The notes under the pieces were generated by a model. That model saw only the letters and a list, made by a program, of their open reading frames with translations. It was not told the origin of the DNA and ran no database searches. From Chitinophagaceae bacterium DXS (GTDB lineage: Bacteria > Bacteroidota > Bacteroidia > Chitinophagales > Chitinophagaceae), in the NCBI GenBank assembly GCA_030345135.1, contig CP128386.1, forward strand, positions 1,679,604 through 1,743,603: a DNA stretch of 64,000 nt. Reading direction: 5' to 3'. Both the position numbers and the translations under genes were made by a program. Below are positions 42,914 to 52,049 of this stretch, one piece after another; the stretch's first letter is position 1, and every line of letters begins with the position of its first letter.

Positions 42914-45289
42914 ATGTTTCAGAATTATTTTAAGATAGCCTGGCGAAATCTCAAGAAAAACAAAGTATTTTCTTTCATTAATATATTGGGCCTGTCCATC
43001 GGCATTACCTGTTGCCTGATGATCTTTTTATATATCAACAACGAATTCAGTTTTGATAGTTTCCACAAAAACGGTAAAAACATCTACCGCGTAATGCGTG
43101 GTTACGACAAAAGCAAAGGAAGGGCTCCGTATCTGTCACCTAATTACGGACCAGCCTTGTTGAACGATTATCCTGATCTGATAAAAAGGGCTGTTCGCAC
43201 AATGCCGACGAACGCATTGGTAACATATAACAATCATGCGTTTAATGAATACAAGATCTACTTTACCGATCCGGACTTCTTCACCGTATTTTCATTCCCC
43301 TTACTTAAGGGAAATCCCGAAACAGCGTTAAAAGATCCGTCAAGCGTGGTGTTAACAGAAAAAACAGCAAAAAAATACTTCGGAAATGAAAACCCGGTTG
43401 GAAAGATAATTGAGCTGGATAAGCACATGCTTTTAAAGGTGACGGGTGTTGCAAAAGACATACCCAGCAACTCTCATCTTGAATTCAGTATGATCGTTCC
43501 GCTTGCAAATTATCAGAATGCCGACTGGTTCAAAGGCTGGCTCAATAACAATCTCTTTGTTTATGTGCAGCTTAATGACCATGCGACAAAAGCTCAGGTT
43601 GAAAAAAACTTCCCTATGTTTATGGATAAATACCTCAGCAAGGAACTTGAAAGATCGGGAAGCAAGTTTGATCTCGCTTTAACTCCATTATCTGAAATTT
43701 ACTTTGAACCTTTTTCCGGCTTTGACAATGTAAAACATGGCGACAAAAAAGTTGTCTATATATTTCTTTCCATTGCAATCCTGATCCTGTTGATAGCCTG
43801 TATCAATTTCATGAACCTTTCAACAGTTCGGGCTGTTGAAAGATCAAAAGAAGTCGGGCTTAGAAAAGTAATGGGGGCTTTAAGAAATAACCTGATCGGA
43901 CAGTTTATCGGTGAGTCAATTTTACTAACTTCCATTGCCTGCTTTATCGCATTTGTGTTATTTCAATTATTGATGCCACTCTATAATCAGTTACTTGGTT
44001 ACACGCTTGAAGTAAATTGGAACACACCCGGAATCTATTTATTTCTGCTGACTGTAGTGATCATGGTAGGCTTCCTCGCAGGTAGTTACCCGGCTTTTTT
44101 TCTTTCATCGTTCTCTCCTACTGAATCATTAAAAGGAAAACTAAGGCTCGGCAAAGGTGGCTCTTTTTTCAGGCAGGCACTGGTTGTTGTGCAGTTCAGC
44201 ATATCTGTATTTCTTATTATCGGCACAATAGTCATAATGAATCAAATGCATTACGTGAAGAGTAAGGAACTTGGTTTCGATAAGGAGCAGACCGTAGTTG
44301 TAAAACTGAACAATGACGAAATTTATGATCACCGTGTTACATTTAAACACGCGTTGGAAGCCAGCCCGAATATTGCTGGAGTTTCATTAATGTCCGGCGA
44401 ACCCGGCGGCTTCTTTGACGATTATCCCTTTAAAGTAGAAGGACAAAATGATCAGATCTGGAAGGCAAGAACTGAATTTTCAGATTTTGAATTTGCCAAA
44501 ACGCTTAATATAAAGATTATAGCAGGAAGAGATTTATCCGGCCAATTTGCTACAGATACTACCGATGCAGTTTTGATTAATCGCACTGCAGCAGCAAAAC
44601 TCGGTTATACACCCGAACGGGCCATAGGTAAATGGATCAGAAATACATTTAGAGATACCGCCAACAGAAAGATAGTAGGTGTTGTAGAAGATTTTAATTT
44701 TCTGTCTTTAAAAGAAAATATGGATGCACTTGTCATCTCTCCTTCTGACGACAGAAGGGTAGCGGTAATTAAACTAAAATCCGGCAACCTTCAAGCTGGC
44801 ATTGCAGCCATAAAAGCAGCATACAATTTGGCAGCACCTGTTTATCCATTTGAATTTACATTCCTTGACCAGGACTTCAACGACTTGTATCAGGCGGATA
44901 TGCGCCAGCAAAAAATACTCAGCATTTTTTCAGGACTCGCTATTTTTATTGCATGTCTTGGTTTATTCGGACTGGCATCGTTCACAGCATCCAAACGCAC
45001 GAAAGAAATTGGTGTAAGAAAAGTACTTGGATCTTCTGCCAATAGTATTGTTGTTCTGCTTACGAAAGATTTATTGAAGCCAGTTGTTATTGCAGCCCTG
45101 ATAACCATGCCTGTTGCCTGGTATGCCATGCATCAATGGTTACAGAATTTTGCATACCGGGTAAATTTGCAATGGTGGGTGTTTGCGCTGGCTGGTTTTA
45201 TTGCGGGATTGATTGCGGTTGTTACTGTGAGCTATCAGGCGATTAAGGCAGCTGTTGCCAATCCCATTAATTCGCTACGAAGCGAATAA
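42914..45289 (+). CDS. ABC transporter permease, FtsX/MacB type (two-module)
   Basis: A 791-residue paralogue of the protein at 18242-20608. It has the same order: helix near 20-42 (FSFINILGLSIGITCCLMIFLY), MacB-type periplasmic domain, three helices with RSKEVGLRKVMGALRN, a second periplasmic segment, and a terminal FtsX domain with RTKEIGVRKVLGSSAN. Start MFQNYFKIAWRNLKKNKVF and end ANPINSLRSE mirror the other copy (NYIKTAWRNLVKNKF, ANPVKTLRSE). No ATPase gene is adjacent. TATTTTCG at 42874-42881 is a possible -7 element. Substrate unknown. Confidence 0.9.
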   Translation: MFQNYFKIAWRNLKKNKVFSFINILGLSIGITCCLMIFLYINNEFSFDSFHKNGKNIYRVMRGYDKSKGRAPYLSPNYGPALLNDYPDLIKRAVRTMPTNALVTYNNHAFNEYKIYFTDPDFFTVFSFPLLKGNPETALKDPSSVVLTEKTAKKYFGNENPVGKIIELDKHMLLKVTGVAKDIPSNSHLEFSMIVPLANYQNADWFKGWLNNNLFVYVQLNDHATKAQVEKNFPMFMDKYLSKELERSGSKFDLALTPLSEIYFEPFSGFDNVKHGDKKVVYIFLSIAILILLIACINFMNLSTVRAVERSKEVGLRKVMGALRNNLIGQFIGESILLTSIACFIAFVLFQLLMPLYNQLLGYTLEVNWNTPGIYLFLLTVVIMVGFLAGSYPAFFLSSFSPTESLKGKLRLGKGGSFFRQALVVVQFSISVFLIIGTIVIMNQMHYVKSKELGFDKEQTVVVKLNNDEIYDHRVTFKHALEASPNIAGVSLMSGEPGGFFDDYPFKVEGQNDQIWKARTEFSDFEFAKTLNIKIIAGRDLSGQFATDTTDAVLINRTAAAKLGYTPERAIGKWIRNTFRDTANRKIVGVVEDFNFLSLKENMDALVISPSDDRRVAVIKLKSGNLQAGIAAIKAAYNLAAPVYPFEFTFLDQDFNDLYQADMRQQKILSIFSGLAIFIACLGLFGLASFTASKRTKEIGVRKVLGSSANSIVVLLTKDLLKPVVIAALITMPVAWYAMHQWLQNFAYRVNLQWWVFALAGFIAGLIAVVTVSYQAIKAAVANPINSLRSE

Positions 45290-45291
45290 CC

Positions 45292-45327
45292 CTCTTACTG
45301 TCTTACTATCTTACGGTCTTACGGTCT
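45292..45327. repeat. TCTTACNN word array
   Basis: CTCTTACTGTCTTACTATCT-type words filling the whole 38-bp gap between two convergent genes; same family as 22930, 46790 and 63866. Confidence 0.65.
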
Positions 45328-45855
45328 TCATTTAACGGATACATTAACAGTTGCCAACTGCTGTGACGACTGAGCAGCGGGCTCTTTAGGGCTAATGGTG
45401 ATTTGCCTGTCCACTCTACCCCATTTAATTTTCAACCAGATCCTTTCATGCAGCCAGAACAATGCAATTTTTGTCACTACTTCAGTCGCACCAATTGCCA
45501 ATGCTTTTGTATAGTCGCCGGTCCAGAACAGCGCGATAATAATGGTATCCAATGTACCAAAAAAGCGCCAGCTCGCACCTTTTACAACACTTCTGTAATG
45601 CTTTTCAGTTACGATTATTTCTCCGTCTTCATTCTTTGTGTATTGCAAACCAAAACGCGATCTTTCCCATATACGTTCATGCAGGTAGAATAAACCAATT
45701 TTGGTTATGACTTCTGTAAGTCCAATTTTAAAGGCTGCTTCAATATGCCCTGTGAATAACCAGGAAAGGAAAATGGTATCGCAAGTAGCAAAAAACCTCC
45801 ATGAGGTGGCTTTAACAAAAACCCGGGCGTTTTTATCCTTCTTTGTCGTTGGCAT
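45328..45855 (-). CDS. Protein with two DUF2061 domains
   Basis: A 175-residue membrane protein made of two DUF2061 units: VKATSWRFFATCDTIFLSWLFTGHIEAAFKIGL with EVITKIGLFYLHERIW, and VKGASWRFFGTLDTIIIALFWTGDYTKALAIGA with EVVTKIALFWLHERIW. Each unit has two short membrane segments and a conserved tryptophan/arginine entry. DUF2061 proteins are, to my knowledge, often encoded next to sulfate activation genes in Bacteroidota. Here no such gene is adjacent, but an inverted repeat like that at the cysH promoter lies about 105 bp upstream, supporting membership in the same regulon. Biochemical role unknown. Confidence 0.85.
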   Translation of the reverse strand: MPTTKKDKNARVFVKATSWRFFATCDTIFLSWLFTGHIEAAFKIGLTEVITKIGLFYLHERIWERSRFGLQYTKNEDGEIIVTEKHYRSVVKGASWRFFGTLDTIIIALFWTGDYTKALAIGATEVVTKIALFWLHERIWLKIKWGRVDRQITISPKEPAAQSSQQLATVNVSVK

Positions 45856-45957
45856 AATGCTATTCTTTTAATTCCCCTAATTCATATTAACTTACTAGGA
45901 ATTATGGATAAAAGTAGCAAATAATATTTTACAAATGAACTTTTTGAAAAGAAAAAT

Positions 45958-45972
45958 ATACCAAAATGGTAG
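45958..45972 (-). promoter_or_regulatory. Putative operator upstream of the DUF2061 gene
   Basis: TACCA-AAA-TGGTA, perfect five-base arms around three A, about 105 bp before the DUF2061 start. It matches the CACCA-AAA-TGGTA site at the cysH promoter in 12 of 13 positions. Confidence 0.5.
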
Positions 45973-46066
45973 GGTATTATTCACACTCACCTAAATTAAT
46001 GTTTATCAGATAATTAGAAAACATGGAATAAAGTATACTAAAAGAACTTTGCCTTGTAGCAAACAA

Positions 46067-46091
46067 AAAAGCCTCAGGATCTGAGGCTTTT
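46067..46091 (-). terminator. Terminator after the 46.1-kb lipoprotein gene
   Basis: AAAAGCCTCAG/CTGAGGCTTTT, perfect 11-bp arms around GAT, with A and T runs on both sides; able to work in both directions. Confidence 0.8.
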
Positions 46092-46114
46092 TTTTCAAAG
46101 TTTTCTGTACTTAT

Positions 46115-46603
46115 TTATGGGAAGGACTTGCCACAGGCTACAGGAGTTCTGGCTCCTACTGCAAGTGATATCTGCCCACCTCTTGTATAAAATTCATCGT
46201 AATTTAAACTGTCCTTGGTCACTTTTAAATGTTCCCAGGTCACAGGCAGCACCTGGCCTCTGTAATCGATGTTGTAAACCAGGATGCTCTTAATTGAATC
46301 TTTAAATGACCAAGATGGTATGTTGTAAGTATTCACGCCATCAAAATAAGTTCCGGTGTTGTCATCTTTAAAAAACACGTACTCCTTGTCGAAATTCATA
46401 TTGTTGTTACTTCCACCACGTAAGTAATAATACATTTTGTTTCCCTGCAGCGCTCTCAGCTCTTTCAGCTGCCAGGCTTGCTTGGTTAACACTTCGCGGA
46501 TGTTGATGGGAGGTTCTGGTTCCGGGGTTGGTGTGTGTACGTTTTTTGTACAGGCTAGAGCGATTACTAAGATCGATACGGTTGCGGTTAGCAGTTTTTT
46601 CAT
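46115..46603 (-). CDS. Lipocalin-like lipoprotein, paralogue of its neighbour
   Basis: 162 residues from ATG 46603; the open frame extends to 46714 but only MKKLLTATVSILVIALAC gives a lipoprotein signal (Cys18). After a Pro-rich linker (HTPTPEPEPP) the domain runs LTKQAWQLKELRALQGN to HLKVTKDSLNYDEFY. It shares nearly every strand with the protein at 46933-47421: YYLRGG/YYLRNG, NFDKEYVFFK/NFDKEYISFK, DDNTGTYFDG/TDNTGTYFNG, VTWEHLKVT in both. Tandem duplication is clear. Probable surface or periplasmic lipoprotein; ligand unknown. Confidence 0.75.
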   Translation of the reverse strand: MKKLLTATVSILVIALACTKNVHTPTPEPEPPINIREVLTKQAWQLKELRALQGNKMYYYLRGGSNNNMNFDKEYVFFKDDNTGTYFDGVNTYNIPSWSFKDSIKSILVYNIDYRGQVLPVTWEHLKVTKDSLNYDEFYTRGGQISLAVGARTPVACGKSFP

Positions 46604-46784
46604 TTTTTTTGAGTTTAGATTCCACAACAATGATAGTTGCAAAACACTAATAATCAAAAAAATATTAAAACTTTTCTGATTAAAATCGGTGAACAATATT
46701 CCAACATCGTCCATCGTTACTTCCTTGTTTCATTCTAACCCCTTTTCCATTTCCTCCCTCCAAAAATTTCACCTGTCGCACTTT

Positions 46785-46890
46785 TCGCCGGTCTTACTAT
46801 CTTACACGTCTTACGGTCTTACATGTCTTACCCGTCTTACTGTCTTACGGTCTTACTGTCTTACGGTCTTACTATCTTACGGTCTTCAAA
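46785..46890. repeat. TCTTACNN word array
   Basis: About eleven TCTTAC words with two- or three-base spacers (TA, AC, GG, AT, CC, TG) between the two paralogous lipoprotein genes. Confidence 0.75.
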
Positions 46891-46932
46891 AAAAGAGGCC
46901 ACATCAAATGCAGCCTCCCTTCTAATAATTAT

Positions 46933-47421
46933 TTACTGAGGATTGGTCCCCGTTGATGGAATTCTTGTGGCCACTGATAACGCTGTCTGCCCGTTCCGTG
47001 TAAAAAATTCACTGTAGTTAAGGCTGTCATTAGTTACTTTCAGATGTTCCCAGGTAACAGGTATTGTATCACCCCGGTAAGCAACATTGTAAACAACTAC
47101 GCTCAATGCAGCATCTTTAAAATTCCACGAGGTTATCTTGTAAGCACTGTCCCCGTTGAAATATGTGCCTGTATTATCGGTTTTAAAAGAGATATACTCT
47201 TTGTCAAAATTGGCAGTATTGCCCTGCCCGTTCCGCAGGTAATAAGATAGCGTATTACCTAACAACGCCCGTATTTCCTTTAATTTCCAGGGTTGTTTGG
47301 TTAATACTGCGCGGACATCTACTGATGTTTGTTCTGGTTGATCGGTTGAAGAATTTACCTCTTTCTTACAAGAGAAAATCAACACTGTTAGCGAGAGAAG
47401 GATCGTTAATTGTTTTTTCAT
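46933..47421 (-). CDS. Lipocalin-like lipoprotein, paralogue of its neighbour
   Basis: A 162-residue lipoprotein with signal MKKQLTILLSLTVLIFSC (Cys18) and a domain that runs VLTKQPWKLKEIRALLGN, NTGTYFNGDSAYKITSWNFKD, TIPVTWEHLKVTNDSLNYSEF. It is a tandem paralogue of 46115-46603 and more distantly resembles 6319-6789. The upstream regions of the two copies share TGATAGTT, consistent with duplication including the promoter. Function unknown. Confidence 0.75.
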   Translation of the reverse strand: MKKQLTILLSLTVLIFSCKKEVNSSTDQPEQTSVDVRAVLTKQPWKLKEIRALLGNTLSYYLRNGQGNTANFDKEYISFKTDNTGTYFNGDSAYKITSWNFKDAALSVVVYNVAYRGDTIPVTWEHLKVTNDSLNYSEFFTRNGQTALSVATRIPSTGTNPQ

Positions 47422-47799
47422 TTTGATTCAACTTGTTAGCATGATTGATGATAGTTACCGTAAATCCTGGCTTTTCATAAAAAAACAATGGAAGTAGTTT
47501 TCGGGCGAACAGAACAACTTCTGTTGCTCGCAATCAAGGGAGAGTGTCAGAAGAATCAAAGGATATGATTTTGTTGCTTGATGATCTTAAAAAAGACCGG
47601 TTCTTTCTTTAGAGTTTCTTACTACAAATTGCTGTAGAAAAAAATCAACAATATTAATATAGTGCTGCTCAGCTTCCGGGAACTTCAACTATAAAGTCTT
47701 GATCCTTTTGAAGCACTTATCGTTCTGTCTACAATCAGCTTAAATGTAGTAAACAAAAAACATGCTAAAATTTTGTTACTTAAAAATAAGGTAAAAAAC
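47422..47799. other. Intergenic region without recognised genes
   Basis: AT-rich, none of the word repeats. Short coding-like fragments in shifted frames (one ends LLLDDLKKDRFFL) occur around 47520-47625 and could be a decayed gene, but this is weak. No hairpin terminator seen. Confidence 0.35.
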
Positions 47800-49050
47800 T
47801 CATTTACTAAACGAACCTACCCAGGTATATATTACAAATGCTATGAGATAAATAGTCAGCAAGACAGAAAAGGCATTTATTGATACGAAACACAATGGTA
47901 TCGTTATTAACCCGGTTATAATTAAACCGAGTTTTAACCAGTCGATAAATTTATTTGCCGCAAATTTTACAGGATAACTTAGCTGGCTCAGTGGCATAGC
48001 CAAAGAAAAGATGATTACAGCAGGCACAAACCTGTCTTCGGCCTTCATGGGGAAATATCCGGATAGTGAAAGCAAAACGATGCTTAGAAGAATAGTTAAC
48101 CCAACTATCCGTGCATTAAAAATTTCACTCTTCGTAAGTGCATACTTACCTTCTTTATGAAAAGACAAATAAAGATTGGCAAGAGAACTGCCGATCCATG
48201 AAAATACCACAAACACAAGGTATGCGACAATTAGAACATATGCTAACATCTGAAGCCCTGCTGAAGTGCTTGCAGAAGTTGCCAGCCTTACACCTAACCA
48301 TAATGCTATAATAATTCCCCATCGTGCATTTTTAGATTTGGTGGAAAGCCACAATGAAAACATCAGCATCCAACGGTATGGAGGTACATTAGCCTTGAAC
48401 GATTCTTTTAAACCGTGGCGCGCCCGGTCCATTCCCGGTTCTATTCTTAAAGCCTCCCTGAAATGCTCCCTTGCCTGTTTGTGTTTTCCCTTTTCAAGAA
48501 AATGCCACGCATAGTTGGTGTGCGTAAAAGCGTTTTCGGGATCTATAGCCAGCGCTTCTTTTATCGTTTCATATGCCTCATCATTGTTCTTTAGCCTGAA
48601 CAGCGCTTGTGAGCGAACGTTGAGACAGGTTAGTTCTTCGGCATTTAACGCAAGACCCTCGTTGGCTTTTTCAAGCGCAGCACGATAGTTTTTTTGCTCC
48701 ATGAAAATATAACCATACAGTCCAAAATAACCGGCGTGATAAGGATTCAGGCGGATAGCCTGATCCAGCTCACGCACTGCATCTTTGAATTTATCCTGCT
48801 GATAATAACAAAAAGCAAGCAGGTAAAAAGGTCTGTCATTGTATGGATCGAGGTGAATGGACTGATTGAGGAGTGAAACAGCATCATTATATTGCTTCAC
48901 GTCAACTTTACATTCAGCCAGCACAAGAATAGCCTCATCATCATTAGGGTCTTGCTGCAAGGCATACCCTATTTCCTTTTCCGCATCCTTTACACGTCCC
49001 TGCTGCAGTAATAGCCGAGCCCTTTCTATATGCCTGTTGTCGCCAAACAT
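47800..49050 (-). CDS. Tetratricopeptide repeat membrane protein
   Basis: A 416-residue protein: residues about 5-205 are five or six TPR units (RARLLLQQGRVKDAEKEIGYALQQDPNDDEAIL; YNDAVSLLNQSIHLDPYNDRPFYLLA; FKDAVRELDQAIRLNPYHAGYFGL; YRAALEKANEGLALNAEEL; HKQAREHFREALRIEPGMDRA), and residues about 225-416 hold five or six membrane helices. The ATG overlaps the stop of the upstream AAA+ gene (TAATG), so translation is coupled. The pair suggests a membrane complex in which TPRs recruit partners for an ATPase; specific role unknown. Confidence 0.85.
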   Translation of the reverse strand: MFGDNRHIERARLLLQQGRVKDAEKEIGYALQQDPNDDEAILVLAECKVDVKQYNDAVSLLNQSIHLDPYNDRPFYLLAFCYYQQDKFKDAVRELDQAIRLNPYHAGYFGLYGYIFMEQKNYRAALEKANEGLALNAEELTCLNVRSQALFRLKNNDEAYETIKEALAIDPENAFTHTNYAWHFLEKGKHKQAREHFREALRIEPGMDRARHGLKESFKANVPPYRWMLMFSLWLSTKSKNARWGIIIALWLGVRLATSASTSAGLQMLAYVLIVAYLVFVVFSWIGSSLANLYLSFHKEGKYALTKSEIFNARIVGLTILLSIVLLSLSGYFPMKAEDRFVPAVIIFSLAMPLSQLSYPVKFAANKFIDWLKLGLIITGLITIPLCFVSINAFSVLLTIYLIAFVIYTWVGSFSK

Positions 49051-50402
49051 TATTTGTTTATTTTCAGATATTGGAGAATGTCGTCATAAAGTCCCGACTC
49101 ATTTGCGTATAACGCATAATTTCTTGCCGTTCCAAACCATTCCTGGGTTGTTGGCCTGTGTTGTTTAACAGCTTTCTGCAGATCCTTTGTAGTAATTTTT
49201 TCCAAAGAGCCTTTTGCCATAGACTCTTCCAGTTTAGCTTCAGTTGCAATATCAACGATAGCCTGAATATCGGCACCGGAATACTCAGCAGTGCTTTTCG
49301 CTAAGGCGTTGATATCAATATTTTCAACAGGTTTATTCTTTAGATGTTGTTTCAATATTTCTGCACGTCCTTTTTCATCAGGAGGTGCAACAAACACAAT
49401 GCGATCAAAACGGCCCGGCCTTCTGAATGCACTGTCAACACTCCATGGAGCGTTCGTAGCTGCGAGAACAAGAATGCCATCATTCTTGCTGGCAACGCCA
49501 TCGAGTTCCGCTAAAAACTGGTTTATTACATGGCGCATGCTGCTCTGGCGAAGGTCACTTCTACTTGCACCCAACGCATCAACTTCATCAAAGAACACTA
49601 CGCATGGTGCGTTCTTCCTGGCATATTCAAAAACTGCGTGAAGATTTTTTTCGCTGTTACCCATCCACATGTCCAGGATATCATGCAGACCAATATTAAT
49701 AAAGCCGGCATTGATCTCACCTGCAGTCGCCCTGGCCAGGTATGTTTTTCCACAGCCCGGAGGACCATACAGCAAAATCCCGCCACCGATCTTTTTACCA
49801 AAAGCCTTATAGAGATCAGGATTTTTCAGTGGCTGGATGATCTTCATTGAAATCTCATTCTTTACCTTATCCATTCCGCCAACATCTTCAAACTTGATGT
49901 CGGGTTTCTCCATAAAGAAATTTTGTTTCGATGCCTTTTCATCTTCAAAATCACCAAAAAACTCTTCTTCATCAAATTCATCGGAATCAGTAAATGTACC
50001 GGCTGAAGGAGAGCGCAACATGCCATCCAACTCTTCATCCACGAAAGAAGGATTAATGGCAAGCACTTTCTTATATACTTCTATAGCCTCGTCAAAAGAT
50101 TCTTCCTTAACAAGCGAACGGACAAACAATACCATTTCATCCCACGAAAGCACTTCTTCCTTAAACAACTCTTCAAACACGATAACGGCTGTAGAGTATT
50201 TTTTCTGCCTGTAATATACGGATGCCAAACCCTTTTTGGCCTTTATATTGCCATAACTGCGTTTAAGTACTTCGTTGTATTGTTCCGCGGCTTCGTTAAG
50301 TAAATGCTCTTTTATCATCATCTCTGCCAGATGCAAACGCAAAGGAATATTCTCCGGCGAAAATGAAACTGCTTCCTTTAATTGTTCAATTGCTTCACTC
50401 AT
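49050..50402 (-). CDS. AAA+ ATPase (FtsH/Cdc48-like) with N-terminal TPRs
   Basis: A 450-residue protein. Residues 1-125 are TPR-like helical repeats, 130-165 an acidic linker (DEFDEEEFFGDFEDE), and 170-450 a classical AAA module: IKFEDVGGMDKVKNEI, Walker A GPPGCGKT (213-220), pore-type loop MWMGNSEKNLHAVF, Walker B VVFFDEVDALG (Asp272-Glu273), second region of homology FRRPGRFDRIVFVAPP with arginine fingers, and a C-terminal helical lid. There is no protease or membrane segment. It is coupled to the TPR membrane protein downstream, which probably tethers it. Substrate unknown. Confidence 0.9.
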   Translation of the reverse strand: MSEAIEQLKEAVSFSPENIPLRLHLAEMMIKEHLLNEAAEQYNEVLKRSYGNIKAKKGLASVYYRQKKYSTAVIVFEELFKEEVLSWDEMVLFVRSLVKEESFDEAIEVYKKVLAINPSFVDEELDGMLRSPSAGTFTDSDEFDEEEFFGDFEDEKASKQNFFMEKPDIKFEDVGGMDKVKNEISMKIIQPLKNPDLYKAFGKKIGGGILLYGPPGCGKTYLARATAGEINAGFINIGLHDILDMWMGNSEKNLHAVFEYARKNAPCVVFFDEVDALGASRSDLRQSSMRHVINQFLAELDGVASKNDGILVLAATNAPWSVDSAFRRPGRFDRIVFVAPPDEKGRAEILKQHLKNKPVENIDINALAKSTAEYSGADIQAIVDIATEAKLEESMAKGSLEKITTKDLQKAVKQHRPTTQEWFGTARNYALYANESGLYDDILQYLKINK

Positions 50403-50404
50403 AA

Positions 50405-50517
50405 TCTTTAGCTGCCAGCTTTCAGCTATCAGCCGTCAGCTGTCTTATATTTAATCACTAATATGCTACAATAACAACAACACTTTTTGCTGAAGGCTGA
50501 AAGCTCAAAGCCGGTTG
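50405..50517. repeat. CAGCTATCAG word repeat
   Basis: AGCTGCCAGCTTTCAGCTATC-type words (50406-50445) and GCTGAAGGCTGAAAGCTCAAAG words (50490-50512) between serA and the AAA+ gene. Confidence 0.6.
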
Positions 50518-50518
50518 C

Positions 50519-51751
50519 CTAATACAACATTCTTACTTTGATTGTTTCTTTTACATCTCTCAGCAATTCCAGTGCTTTGTTAGACAATTTTTTATCTACG
50601 TCGAGTACTACATAACCAATGTCCTCATTGGTTTTCAGGTACTGCCCTACAATATTGATGTTATTTTTTGATAACTCGGTGTTAATTGCACTTAAAACAC
50701 CGGGTACATTATTATGTATGTGCAAGATGCGATGAGCGCCCTCTACCGGCGGCAAACTGATTGCAGGAACGGTATGAGAACCAAAGCTCATCCCTTTTTC
50801 AAGATAATTGAAAAGTTTGATGCTTACATCTTCACCGATATTTTGCTGGGCTTCTTCAGTAGAGCCACCAATATGCGGTGTTAACAATACGTTTGGCAAA
50901 CCCTGCAAAGGCGCCTCAAATTTATCGCCGTTCTTTTCAGGTTCCCAGGGATATACGTCGATAGCAGCACCCGCTAAATCACCCGCCTGTAAAGCATTGC
51001 GCAATGCTGGCAGATCTACCACTTCTCCCCTTGCGTAGTTGATCAGAATAGAACCTTTCTTGAAATATTTAAGATTGTTCTTATTAATGAGATTTTTTGT
51101 CTGTGCTGTTTCCGGCACATGCAGGGAAATAACATCGCTCTGGCTAACTACTTCTTTCAAAGACTTGTAGCCGGTGGCATTACCGAGGGGTAGTTTAGTT
51201 TCCACATCGTAAAATATCACTTTCATACCCAGTGCTTCAGCCAAAACGCTCAATTGTGAGCCGATATTGCCATAACCGATAACACCAAGTGTTTTGCCGC
51301 GTAGCTCGAAAGAGCCTTTAGCATCTTTCATCCAGATTCCCTGGTGCGCAGCATTATTTTTATCCGGAATTCTTCTTATCAGCATGATAGCAGCACCAAT
51401 TACCAGTTCTGCCACACTTCTTGTGTTGCTGTAAGGAGCGTTAAACACAGCCACTCCTTTTTTAGTGGCCTGTTTCAGATCAACCTGGTTAACACCAATA
51501 CAAAAGCAACCTATCGCTTGTAATTTTTTTGCTTCTTCCAGAACCTTTGCTGTAATCTTCGTTTTTGAACGGATCCCTAAAAGATGCACGTTCTTTATTT
51601 CCTTTATCAGTTCTTCTTCACTAAGTGCACCGGAAAGTTTCTTAACGTTTACATAGTCGTTTTGCTTAAACTGTTGCACAGCTTTGTCGCTGATGTTCTC
51701 TAAAAAAAGAATGTTGATTTTCTCTTTTGGATAACTTGTTAATTGGCTCAT
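50519..51751 (-). CDS. serA: D-3-phosphoglycerate dehydrogenase
   Basis: A 410-residue NAD-dependent dehydrogenase of serine biosynthesis. It has LGIRSKTKITAKVLEEAKKLQAIGCFCIGVNQVD, the dinucleotide motif LGVIGYGNIGSQLSVLAEALGM, SLHVPETAQTKNLI, NYARGEVVDLPAL with the catalytic Arg, and LTPHIGGSTEEAQQNIG with the catalytic His. The last ~75 residues are an ACT domain (HIHNNVPGVLSAINTELSKNNINIVGQYLKTNE), implying serine feedback inhibition. This matches the E. coli-type SerA length. Confidence 0.96.
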   Translation of the reverse strand: MSQLTSYPKEKINILFLENISDKAVQQFKQNDYVNVKKLSGALSEEELIKEIKNVHLLGIRSKTKITAKVLEEAKKLQAIGCFCIGVNQVDLKQATKKGVAVFNAPYSNTRSVAELVIGAAIMLIRRIPDKNNAAHQGIWMKDAKGSFELRGKTLGVIGYGNIGSQLSVLAEALGMKVIFYDVETKLPLGNATGYKSLKEVVSQSDVISLHVPETAQTKNLINKNNLKYFKKGSILINYARGEVVDLPALRNALQAGDLAGAAIDVYPWEPEKNGDKFEAPLQGLPNVLLTPHIGGSTEEAQQNIGEDVSIKLFNYLEKGMSFGSHTVPAISLPPVEGAHRILHIHNNVPGVLSAINTELSKNNINIVGQYLKTNEDIGYVVLDVDKKLSNKALELLRDVKETIKVRMLY

Positions 51752-51988
51752 TATATAGCTAGCTTTAAAGTTGACGAATATAATATGATTTTCGAAAACA
51801 ATGAGGTTTGGACAGCGTAGATATATGTGCGCTGATAATTGTAGAAATTTTACGGATCAACAAAATAGTAGCTATTAAGCGATCGTATTGCTGTATGATG
51901 TTTAATCAGCGGCTTCCAAAATCCAAAACATTGCAAATCGAAGAGTTTATAGAAAGAACTAAAACCTGGCGGCGTTACGTCAAAACAA
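51752..51988. other. Intergenic region between serA and the L31 terminator
   Basis: AT-rich and mostly non-repetitive. A plus-strand frame (from 51808) runs through the terminator hairpin and is judged spurious. No exact -7 element for serA was found. Confidence 0.35.
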
Positions 51989-51989
51989 A

Positions 51990-52027
51990 AATCCCCCCGA
52001 TGTGTGTAGATACATTTCGGAGGGATT
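51990..52027 (-). terminator. Terminator of rpmE2
   Basis: AATCCCCCCGATGTGT and ACATTTCGGAGGGATT form a long stem with one internal mismatch; on the minus strand it is followed by a T-rich stretch. Confidence 0.65.
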
Positions 52028-52049
52028 GTTATTCATTTTAAAAAGAAAA

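Noticed and set aside
46689..46925. 78-residue serine/leucine-rich frame
   Set aside because: Translation of the TCTTACNN word array; repetitive LTVLRSY pattern, not a protein gene.
51808..52041. 77-residue plus-strand frame between serA and rpmE2
   Set aside because: Its last third is the rpmE2 terminator hairpin, and no family similarity was recognised; most likely chance.
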